A DNA stretch of 64,000 nucleotides, taken from assembly GCA_002794785.1 (NCBI GenBank), contig NBBA01000006.1:1612001-1676000 (forward strand). Reading direction: 5' to 3'. Within the stretch, counting starts at the first letter, position 1. The number at the start of each line of letters is the position of its first letter. The DNA comes from Coniferiporia sulphurascens. Its lineage: Eukaryota > Basidiomycota > Agaricomycetes > Hymenochaetales > Hymenochaetaceae. The notes below the pieces were generated by a model, which ran no database searches, was not told where the DNA came from, and was given only the letters and a program-made list of their open reading frames with translations. Both the position numbers and the translations under genes were made by a program. Positions 55,466 to 64,000 of the stretch are shown piece by piece.

Positions 55466-56922
55466 CTAAACCCATCGCTGGACGACGACGCTGTTCTTCA
55501 GACCCGCTGCCTCGATGGTCTGCACGTCATCCTCAAGCACGCGGTTTGGGAAAGTCGTCGCAATCGTATAAGGCCGACTCAAATTCTCCGGACGTGCACT
55601 GCAGGAATAGAGTAAACACAAAATCATTGAAATTTTGAAGAGGAAAAAGGACTCACGCATTGATGAAGTTCCGAATGTCACGCACGGTGTGCGAAAGGTT
55701 CATCCTGCAGACCAACCTAAAGTCGCATAGGATAGATAAATACAGACGCTAAAAGAAAATGAGGCGCATATACGAACCTCGTGCCATCCGCCAGACGCAA
55801 CTGTATGCTGGTCGTCGGCTGCGACTGATCCACCTCAAATCTCGGCTGCACACTTTCCGTTTCGAGCGTCCGCCGACTCGACGAGGCATGACTTCCTCCC
55901 GATGGCGCCCCAGGAGCCGAAAGAGAGACAGAGCCCTCGCTCGTGAAACCAGGCGTAGGCGCACCGAGTCGGTGGCCGGCCCCGTCGAACGCCTGTAGCG
56001 GGCGGGGTGGTGGAGGGGTGTAGTCATCATCTGTGCGTCGCGCGACGCGCAGTTCGACGGGCTGGCCGTACTGCACGCCGAGGATGTCCTGCGGTGCTTG
56101 ACTGCTAGACTCAGTATATGCTCATATAAAAGGGGGGAATACGAAACACACCCCCGGTTGATCGCTTCCAGCGTGTCCTGGTTCTCTGTGTAGCTCAAGA
56201 GCGGCCCGTCCTCCACGCTGAAGCCATTGCGCCAGAACGTGAGGTGGCGCACGACGCGCGCCTGCTCTGCAGCGGGCCGCTCAAGCGGAGCGTCCGGGTC
56301 GGGTATAACCTGGCTCTCGACCTCGTCGCTTCCGAGCGTGTGGCCCGAGCCGCTGAAAGCACCGCGCGACGCCGGGCTGTCCGGGACGCTAGGCGGGGGG
56401 CCGGCTCTGTTCGTGTTTACCAAGCGCCGAGTTAGAAAGCGCGCGTCAAACAATGCACACAAAGACTGACTGCGCGGCCTTCCTCAGGAGACCCTTGACG
56501 AGGTCCCCGCCGGGAACGTTCTGCCTGCTGTTGGGGTTCTGGACGGACAGACCGCTATTCCAAGTGATAAGCATCGAGCAGAAACATCGAAACACACAAT
56601 TGCATTCGATTGAAACGAACCTGCGCTCTCCGCCAGTGAACCAATTCTCGCCACCACTCTCATCGTCGTCGTCATCGTCACTACTTGCGGGTCCACCGCT
56701 GCCTCCCCCTCCTCTTCCTCCGCCTCCGCCCCCGCCTCCACCTCCGCCGCTCGACGAGCCGATATCTCTAAAAGTAGCGATGCGCCGACCGCCACTGCTG
56801 CCCGACTGGGCGCTGCTCGGCCGACTATCAGCGTCACCCCATTGACCGATCCTCCCGATCCTGGGCGTCGGGTTCGACGGTCTGTACCCGCGTGCGCCGC
56901 TGCTGCTGTTCTGGTCGGACAT
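55466..56922 (-). CDS. SHP1: Shp1/p47-type Cdc48 cofactor (SEP and UBX domains)
   Basis: Exons 56922-56621, 56554-56459, 56406-56152, 56101-55778, 55716-55657 and 55598-55466 give 389 aa in frame. It recruits the AAA ATPase Cdc48/p97 to ubiquitinated or phosphatase substrates. IGRIGQWG and RIATFRDI are followed by a poly-Gly and poly-Asp linker ([16 protein letters not shown]). The SEP domain covers [19 protein letters not shown] to [13 protein letters not shown], and the UBX domain covers [17 protein letters not shown] to [16 protein letters not shown] with the TTFPNR loop. There is no UBA domain at the N-terminus. It is divergent from NSE3, sharing a 211-bp promoter. Confidence 0.9.
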
Positions 56923-57133
56923 CCCGCTCTCTGGTTTTCTGCGGAATGTTTTCGTATCCGGATAGTCGTGAACTGATATGAAGTGGGAAACCAAAGACTC
57001 AGTTACGCGTCGCCCCCCCGTGTCCGTGTGAGAGTCCAATTTGGTGACTAAGCAGCGTCAAGTCGCGACTCGCGCCGCGGTTGCACGCGTCTTCGAGCTT
57101 GTGTCTGGCTTTCTCTGCGATTCCTTGGGCTGT
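56923..57133. promoter_or_regulatory. Shared promoter of SHP1 and NSE3
   Basis: The two start codons face away from each other across 211 bases with no other feature, so they must share regulatory sequence. No TATA box stands out. Confidence 0.6.
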
Positions 57134-58661
57134 ATGGCGCGTTCAACAGTGAGGGCCAACGGATATTCTCGACCACGCGGCTCGCAGAGGCCGTCACAGT
57201 CCCAGCCGAGGCGATCGCAGCCGAGCCTGTCTCAACGAGGCCGGCGCCGTCATGTAGAGGAGGAAGAAGAGGAAGAGGAACAAGACGACGGGGGAGAAGA
57301 CGAAGAGGAGGAAGGAGGGGACGAGCTTGGTGACAAGGATGGGGACGGTGATGCCGTAGACGTACGTCTCCAATCTGCTCGTGCTCTAGCTACCATTCTG
57401 AAGGAAACCAGGACTTAAAACGCAAAGCACACGCGCTCGTGCGCCTCGCGGTATTCAACGAGAGCCGGCGCGTCCCCCTGCGGCGGGAAGAAATTAACAA
57501 AAGGGGTACGCGTCTTTCGCACAGAGCATAGCAGGTGCTAATCTCCCAAGGCAGTTTTGGGCGCAAACACGCGTTTATTTAATAGTGTATTATTAATGGC
57601 GCAGGAAATCCTGCGTGGTACGTTCGGCATGGAACTCGTCGAGCTCGCAAGTCGCGCGGAACGCGAACGCGAGCAGAATCTTAACGATGAGATTCAAGAG
57701 GACGCCAATGCGACAGGCCTGAGGAAGAAAAGTTCGTTTATTCAATATAATAAAGTCGATGCATAACACAAGCCAATGATATGACAATAAATTATAGCTG
57801 CGGCATCTGGCTCTAAATCATATATCCTGCGGTCTACTCTGGCTGCAGAGCTGATAGAGGTTGCTGCGAGGTCCGACGAGCAACTCATCGACCTAGAGTA
57901 CTCTGCAGAAAACGAAGACGAAGACATCCCACAATCGTATGGCAGTATCATCAGCTGGAGCACCACCGACCAGCTCGGCGGGCTCGGACTTCTATACGTT
58001 ATCCTTGCCCTCATCCTCGTCAACGGGCACATCCTGAGCGACCGTAAGATCTGTTTTTGAGCTTCTTGACATTTAATTCACCGAAGTTCTGTTAATTGAC
58101 TCGCAGCCGAATTGAAAAAACACCTCAAAAGCTTCCGGCTTTCCCTCTCTTCAACGATCGAGTTCGCCCCGCACGCTACACACAAAAGCGCAACCATTGA
58201 AACGTACCTCTCATCGCTCGTCAAGCAAGGCTACCTTGACAAAGTAAAAGTCGGGCCCGCGGGTGCCCCGCGAGCCACGCAAGGTGCGCCGGCCTCCTAC
58301 ACCCCTTTTCATATCTAGTCAAGATTTTGTAACCTATAACCTAACGTTTACGATTGTGACTTCCCCAGGCAAGCGTGCGCGAAACGCAGACGCCGACGAG
58401 GAGGGCGTGAGCTACGAATGGCGCTGGGGCGCCCGTGCGCAAGCCGAGGTCGGCGAGCTCGCCATCGCGCAGTTCGTCGCGGAGTTCATGGCGGAGCGCG
58501 TACTGCGCGACGCCGGGCGGGGTGACGGCGATGACGAGAATACGGGCCCGCAGCGCAGGGACTTCGATGAGGAAGAGGGCCAGCGTGTGCTGGATAGCAT
58601 GATGAAGGGTATCACGCGCGCGGCAGGCGGGAAGTTGAACGAGATCACGGGTCGCTACTAG
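57134..58661 (+). CDS. NSE3: Smc5/6 complex subunit Nse3 (MAGE domain)
   Basis: Exons 57134-57361, 57412-57505, 57555-57731, 57798-58043, 58107-58283 and 58369-58661 give 404 aa in frame. It is the MAGE-type kleisin-associated subunit that partners Nse1 and Nse4 in DNA repair. A basic then strongly acidic N-terminus is followed by LKRKAHALVRLAVFNES, LRREEINKRVLGANTRLFNSV and EILRGTFGMELVEL (winged helix A), then LGLLYVILALILVNGHILSD, the MAGE core. THKSATIETYLSSLVKQGYLDKV and YEWRWGARAQAEVG (winged helix B) follow. Confidence 0.9.
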
Positions 58662-59183
58662 TCTTCGGCCGGCGGGTGTTTTTCTACTTTTTCTTTCTTT
58701 TCTTCTTCTTCTCGACTGTATGCGCGGGTATCGTGCTGAGGTGCGAAGACTAACGTGCGACCCCACGCTTGTAGTATCCTTCTGCCCCCTGGCGAGTGTG
58801 CTACGATTGATGTTACTGCCAGAACTCAAAATCATATACTTATATCTTGTATTCAGTTAGTACTCCCGAGTAATCCTGGGGCGTCATTTTTTTCACTGAG
58901 CTACCGATTTATTTTCAATGAGAAGTTGTACTGCCTACGACCTGTGTATCCTCTCGAAGAACGTCAATTACATCTGCCAGTATCAATGTAGAATTGAACA
59001 GAGTCGACGTGCGAATATAACATGACACCTTCGAGATATAGTATAATAAAATGATATAACCTAACTTCCAATCAAGACCATGCCGTGTCTATATCCAACG
59101 TCCACTAATGAAATGGTGTGCGGGTTCAAATGTGCTGGACACGACATGCCTCGCCTCCATATTGTAAGTTTGAGTTCCAGTAC
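58662..59183. other. Intergenic, nothing recognised
   Basis: The 3' flank of NSE3 begins with a T/C-rich run (TTTTTCTACTTTTTCTTTC). No coding signal is present. Confidence 0.4.
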
Positions 59184-60199
59184 TCATTCACATATTATCA
59201 AAGAACCGACTCGGAGTACAGATGCCCCACACCCGGTCCAACCATTCTCCATACCTTCTTCACTCGGGGAATCTTGTGCATAAGTTTCATCATCATCATC
59301 TTCACTGCTCCCGGACAGTGAGCAGGATGAACCAGAAGGCGTAGAAACAGCTGTAGATGTAAATGGTGAAGCAGTTGTCGTTGTCATTGATGTTGCCAGT
59401 GAGGTCGGAGAAACAATATTCATGTCATGCTGGAGGCCAGAAAAACTTTGCCTTGCATGTGGTAGTATCATTCGCAGGTCTTCTGAAAGTTGGGCGATTA
59501 GATTGGCCCTTGTTGAGGAGGCCACTGGTAATGGGGGTGATAGTCGTATGGTACGTCTGCCTGGGAAAGGTATTGATCTTTTTGCTGGATTATACGTAAT
59601 AGTATACATGTAATTCTTTCTTGAAGATCGTCTCCAGCTAGATAGTTTCTGTCACCCAGATGATTGAGCAGTGAATTTCGGAGTTTTCAGGGAGGGATTC
59701 ATCCACCGGGCATATAAACGTGTACTTGCAAAATCTCCTGCAGCCACTGCAGGAAGATGCGGCGGGATGATAAAAGGATCACCATAGGGATGTGAGGCGT
59801 GTTCCGGGTCGGTATCAGTGAATGGCCGCGTTGCTCCATGATATTTTTTTCTTATCCTGCTCTTCCCCTCTGGACGTATAGTTGTTGATGCTGTACCCCT
59901 TTTCTGACCCAGCTGTACTTTGTCGAATTGTTCGTTGGGAATCATCATGTGGCGCGCTGATGTATCCGGCGTATCTTGCCAAGTAGTATCGCCCAATATT
60001 AATGCCTCATTAAGCAATTCCCAGCTTATCCTTACGACCAGAATGTGAGGATATTAACTAAATAGGCCTTGGAGATAGAGGAATCCAGCTTGTTACCTTT
60101 TAAACAATAATCCCCAGTCTCGCCAGGGACAATCTTAATGTGAAGGCCTTGACTTCGACGAAGCAATGCGCAGATATCTTTCAGACTATCAGCTGAAGC
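59184..60199 (-). pseudogene. Truncated decayed paralogue of the 666-aa gene
   Basis: It matches only the last two exons of the gene at 60674-62987: ASADSLKDICALLRRSQGLHIKIVPGE corresponds to ASADHLKDICALFRRNRDLRTKIVPGE, and NEQFDKVQLGQKRGTAS to DEQFNRVQLGQKGSTAP. The Ser/Thr tail (LATSMTTTTAS) continues in another frame, and stop codons interrupt. The N-terminal 345 residues are absent. Confidence 0.65.
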
Positions 60200-60673
60200 C
60201 TGAAAAAAAAGTTAGAAATTTTTATTCTGGCCCCAGACCAATAAGCTGAGCCGATCAACACTTACAACTCATCAACTTCGGTTCAAAGTGTAGTGGTACA
60301 AATTTTTTGTCTCTGGGATGGTTACCCACGGTATCGACCTTCTGTCTGCCATAATTTACGCAACTGCACCCCAACATCTTCTCCACTTTTACCATCAAGC
60401 CTAGTATATTATAATCTGTAATAAGAGTTCCCGTTCGCTCCATGACGAATCGCCACCGTAGCTACTGGATTTTCATAAGGAGATTCTCATATATCTAGTT
60501 ACAAGAAGTGACCCCAATGCACAAGTTGAACAAAAGGTGTTTGTGGATAGTGACTTTCAATGGTATGCCGCCTGGCTTAGAAAATCGGTGAAGGACCGAA
60601 AACTCAAACCTACTTCAGGCACGGCTGCTGGGAATAAAGTAACTGGCATACGCCCGTGTTTGTGTTGTATTCA
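60200..60673. other. Spacer between paralogues
   Basis: No remnant of the upstream exons of the paralogue can be recognised here, so the duplication probably covered only its 3' end. No other gene was seen. Confidence 0.4.
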
Positions 60674-62987
60674 TCACATTCCTTTGGTGTGGTAGCGATA
60701 ATCGCGGGCGTTATTTTCATTGAATGACGGATTTCGCCTGTATGCATTTCTCGCATCTTCTTCGGTTGGGAAACCTTCGAGTTGGGTATCTAGGGAAACG
60801 GTTTTGTCATCACGAGTTTTATTGCTCCGTGCTGAATAGATTGAGCTGGCAGGTGTAAAGGCTGTAGATGATGAAGCTGTTGTCATTGTCGTCGAGGTCG
60901 AAGTCGAGGTTGGGGTTGGGGACACTGTGGTATTCCTGTTATGCCGTAGACCAGAGAAATGTTCCCTTGTCCACGGTGGCATCCTCTGCGGACCCTCTGA
61001 AAGTTCGTGGGCGGTTGACGATAAGTTATTTTCCTGCAAGGGAACTCCTATGTAATATTGCCCTGATGGATACCTCCAGTTGTATAATGGTTGCTGCCCA
61101 GGTGGTTGAGCAGGTCTTGAAATTCGCGTAGAGGCGTTCATCGGCTGGACTCCGTTTGGACGTGTTATTGTAAGATTTTCAGCAGTTGTCGTCGCAAGGA
61201 GCGACGAGGTGAGGAAAGGGCTGCTGTGAGGAGGAGCTGCGTCGTTACATACTCCGAGGTAATAAGACGGATGAGACGGTCCGATCCAGTCTGGGAGTTT
61301 AGGTTGTGTTGCTTCGTGATCCCTTTCGCTTACCCTGCTCTTCCCCTTTGTATCTGTTTTTTGCGAAGTCGTAGGTGCTGTACTCCCTTTTTGTCCCAGC
61401 TGTACTCTGTTGAACTGTTCATCGAGAAACACCATGTCGCGCGCTATTGCATCCCGCATGCTTAGATAAGTCCTATAGTATGACGCATCAGCAGACGCTT
61501 TCCTCAAGTCGAGCAGTTCCCAGTCTATCCTTCCGACTAAAAGGTGAAGACACCAGTTAAAAGGACCTTAGAGATACGATGAGCTGGAATTTTACCTTTT
61601 AAGCCACGATCTCCTGGCTCGCCAGGGACAATTTTTGTGCGGAGGTCTCGATTTCGACGAAACAATGCGCAGATGTCTTTCAAATGATCGGCTGAAGCCT
61701 GTAAATGATTGGTCAGAATCGTTTATTTGGCCCCCGAGCGAAAGAACTGACTATATTCAAGGCAAGCAAGTCGTCGTCATCCATAATTGCTACATCAGCA
61801 TCGGAATTCTATGCACGCAATCAGTCAGGACTTGTTAGCTGTATGGGAGGCTCGACTAGTGGCAAACCTCAAATATGTATAAAGCCAGGATGTCGTAAGC
61901 GCATTGGACCTAATGGCACTTGTCAGTTATGTTCTAAAATCAATCAAGGGACGTACGGGTCGGAATGAACCAGGGTCAGCATCTCCTACATTCTCCAGTT
62001 TGCAGTCGGCAGTTTCGAAAAAGCTAAGTACTGACGAGTTGGCCCGGGAAGAAAAAAGCATCTCTCTTTTTGCCATAATCCTTGTCGGTTTCATGATCCT
62101 TGCGCTGACGTAGAATTTAACTCTGTTATACCATTCTCGTAAAGCAATTCGGTAGCCTTTGAGGAATATACACTGGTCGAGCACCAGCCCCTCAGGGATA
62201 GGTACGTCCCGTATAGGACGAGAACGAGAAGGACCTTGGCGCCTTGGAACCCTTACGTGACTTTCCCACTGTCCCCAAAACGAAAGACTGGCGTCTACAG
62301 CACCAGGGACGTTCACATTGAAGCCGACTTCAGCATCATGTGAAGAATCATTCCACGAGATATTTGCCCAGTCCCCGGTCAATATGCATTCCTTGACAAA
62401 AACCAAGTCATGCAACTCAACAAGCCTCCCTAAATCCCGCGCCAGTCGCAACCACGAATATCGGTTGTCTAGCATATATTTCATCATGCCCCTCAATGAC
62501 TTAGCCCTTTGGCGCGTCGCACAGTGTTTTGTAATAAGTGTTGCTCCAATACCGGAGTTGCAGGAGAGCCTCAGGTTGGTTCCGGCAAGTACTCCGGAAA
62601 TTGACCTTCGACAATCATTAGTGTCGACTGGAGGCATCAAAATAACCTGACCTCGTACCCTGAGAATGACAAATCCCCTCCGACGGTGCGAACACCCGTA
62701 GATTGTCGGATGCCTGGCATTAACGTCTCCAAATATCCGGTCCTTCGAAAAGTTTCCCTTATCGGCTCGAAACCAGCTGGGATGTCTGAACCACTGTTGG
62801 CAGGATGATGACCGGGATAAAATGCATTAAAAAGTTTCTCGAATTTCCCGCCCTCTATATAGCCTACGTCGCCCACTCGAACCATGTCGTAATCACCATT
62901 AGGGTTGGGCTCAAACAGAGCGTAGCCAAGATCCAGATGGGATAGCTTATTTGGGTATAGCTCGTGAGGCGGCAGATTTCGCGACAT
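60674..62987 (-). CDS. Agaricomycete protein of unknown function, 666 aa
   Basis: Exons 62987-62659, 62605-61957, 61808-61752, 61698-61596 and 61536-60674 join in frame. It starts MSRNLPPHELYPNKLSHLDLG, then YALFEPNPNGDYD, VRVGDVGYIEGGKFEKLFNAF, and a beta-rich region (ISGVLAGTNLRLSCNSGIGATLITK). Next come MMKYMLDNRYSWLRLARDLG, FVKECILTGDWANISW, FNVNVPGAVDASLSFWG, CIFLKGYRIALREW and SDADVAIMDDDD. I recognise this order from a large family of uncharacterised proteins expanded in mushroom-forming fungi. The last 280 residues are a Ser/Thr/Pro-rich tail absent from the core. No catalytic motif or membrane segment is visible. A partial paralogue lies just downstream. Confidence 0.75.
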
Positions 62988-63501
62988 CAGGCAGGGCAGA
63001 GAACAGAGGACGATGTGTACTGGAAGACGGGGACAAAAGCGTCGAATTCCGGGTAACTTTTTCAGCCATTTAAATCATTGTCCACCTGTACAAGCTTTAG
63101 AAGGCAGCCCGGGGCAGTGCAGCTGAACCTAAGACAGCCTATTAATACCGTACACCGCATGAGGCGAACTCAGAGGCCTGGCAGAATGTCGAAGAGATGT
63201 AAGGTGCCTAGAGTATAGAAAATCCTTATTCCCATGCATGTGGGAAGAGGTGTCTCCGCCGTAAGTTATCCGACCGACAGAAAACATCTTAACCCGAGAA
63301 ACGGCCCAGATCAATAGAATCAGGTAGTGTCCTCCGGTGTGAGGACACGAGGCAAAAATCATACATCAGGTTCTCGCCGGGTATGGTCTTAGTAATAATA
63401 GGTTTCTGATAGGGAAGGAACTTGATCAAGAAACGAGTACGTGAAAACGAGTGTAATGCCAGCCCATCTGGCCATGTGTTTTTATTGGCACTAGCCGTTC
63501 T
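62988..63501. other. Intergenic, nothing recognised
   Basis: The upstream region of the 666-aa gene and the 3' flank of the partial gene at the right edge. No coding signal was seen. Confidence 0.4.
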
Positions 63502-64000
63502 TTATGCGCCTGCGTTCATACAATCTGCCAAAAGGCCTTCATTATGCAAGGCCAAGATAAACTCTCGTATGAAAGGCTCATAGTCGTGTGTCCGATTTAC
63601 GATTTCAGACTGAAGGGATGTTTGAGTACGAAACCAAGGGGCATAGTATTCGCTGGGGAAAGTGAATGAAGAAGGGCAGGCTCACCCTTGCTTGAATGGC
63701 GTTTTGTACCTCCTCATCGACCGCAATCTTGGCGGGCATAGCATGGCTTACGCAAGTCTGCCATGCGTCCACGAGACTTTCCGGAGGCATCTGCAAAATG
63801 GCAAATTCTTTACCCATTTTCCGCGCACCGAAGTCCTTGGCGAATGGCTGTCCTAATGATGGGGGCTGAGCAAGGGTGGCAAACGCCTCGTCAGCGCAAT
63901 TTAGTAAATCTTCATCGACCTATTAAATCAGTGCAACAAATCATAAGCAAGTTAGCTTTGACATTATTGAAAATGGATGACTTCGTGGCTATCACCTTGT
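63502..64000 (-). CDS. Partial gene at right edge, unknown function
   Basis: At least two exons are visible. The last (about 63652-63502) reads EYYAPWFRTQTSLQSEIVNR then HDYEPFIREFILALHNEGLL and ends at TAA 63502. The one before (about 63920-63686) reads VDEDLLNCADEAFATLAQPP, GKEFAILQMPPESLVDAW and VDEEVQNAIQAR. The GTGAGC...CCCCAG intron between them is only 33 nt and joins one base out of frame, so the junction is unresolved. The gene continues beyond 64000. I do not recognise the family. Confidence 0.5.

Noticed and set aside
61842..61968. Plus-strand ORF with CIKPGCRKRIGPNGTCQLC (zinc-ribbon look)
   Set aside because: Most of it lies antisense within the 148-nt third intron of the 666-aa gene, whose exons close in phase. 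It is too short and lacks support.

Overview
The window is nuclear DNA of a basidiomycete fungus, most likely an agaricomycete of polypore type. The evidence is many 48-90 nt introns with GT(G/A)NGT donors and short exons, tightly packed genes on both strands, fungal orthologues (Cch1, TIF32/eIF3a, Nse3, Shp1/p47, acireductone dioxygenase, class II sirtuin), agaricomycete-type TKL kinases with an HGDLR catalytic loop, a DUF7918-like gene, and Tad-like LINEs with an RNase H domain. The order-level placement is inference from family resemblance.

Layout. 1-6060: sparse region with a small lineage-specific cluster: two paralogous small acidic-tailed proteins (1511-2041 and 4949-5494, minus), a third decayed copy (5780-6060), and between them a PD-(D/E)XK-like protein (2600-3466, plus). 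6750-8585: a short phosphoinositide phospholipase C in seven exons. 8851-16665: two tandem intracellular GH5 glycosidases flanked on each side by a minus-strand TKL kinase, one dead (8851-9501) and one apparently complete (14154-16665). 17012-19892: an HDHD2-like HAD phosphatase convergent with a SIRT4-type sirtuin that contains a 10-nt microexon.

20016-38795 is a transposon graveyard built into a single host gene. A DUF7918-like gene begins at 27049, and its last exons lie at 38216-38795. A GC-rich Tad-like LINE (A) sits in its promoter, which was shared with the sirtuin. An AT-rich Tad-like LINE (B) sits inside a 54-nt intron. Three solo LTRs of one family, a direct-repeat segment and a frameshifted kinase fragment lie nearby. 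Target-site duplications place both LINEs and all three LTRs. Every in-frame premature stop I could place in the two LINEs is TGA, as expected from CGA to TGA decay of methylated CpG.

39194-62987 is gene-dense again: Cch1 voltage-gated calcium channel (24 exons, two GC-AG introns), eIF3a, an LCHN/DENND11-like DENN protein, acireductone dioxygenase, a UBA-less Shp1/p47 Cdc48 cofactor divergent from the Smc5/6 subunit Nse3, then a 666-aa agaricomycete protein of unknown function with a truncated decayed paralogue beside it. A partial gene runs off the right edge. No tRNA, rRNA or CRISPR was seen. Intron-exon models were built by hand, and those given with exon coordinates keep frame through every junction unless stated.
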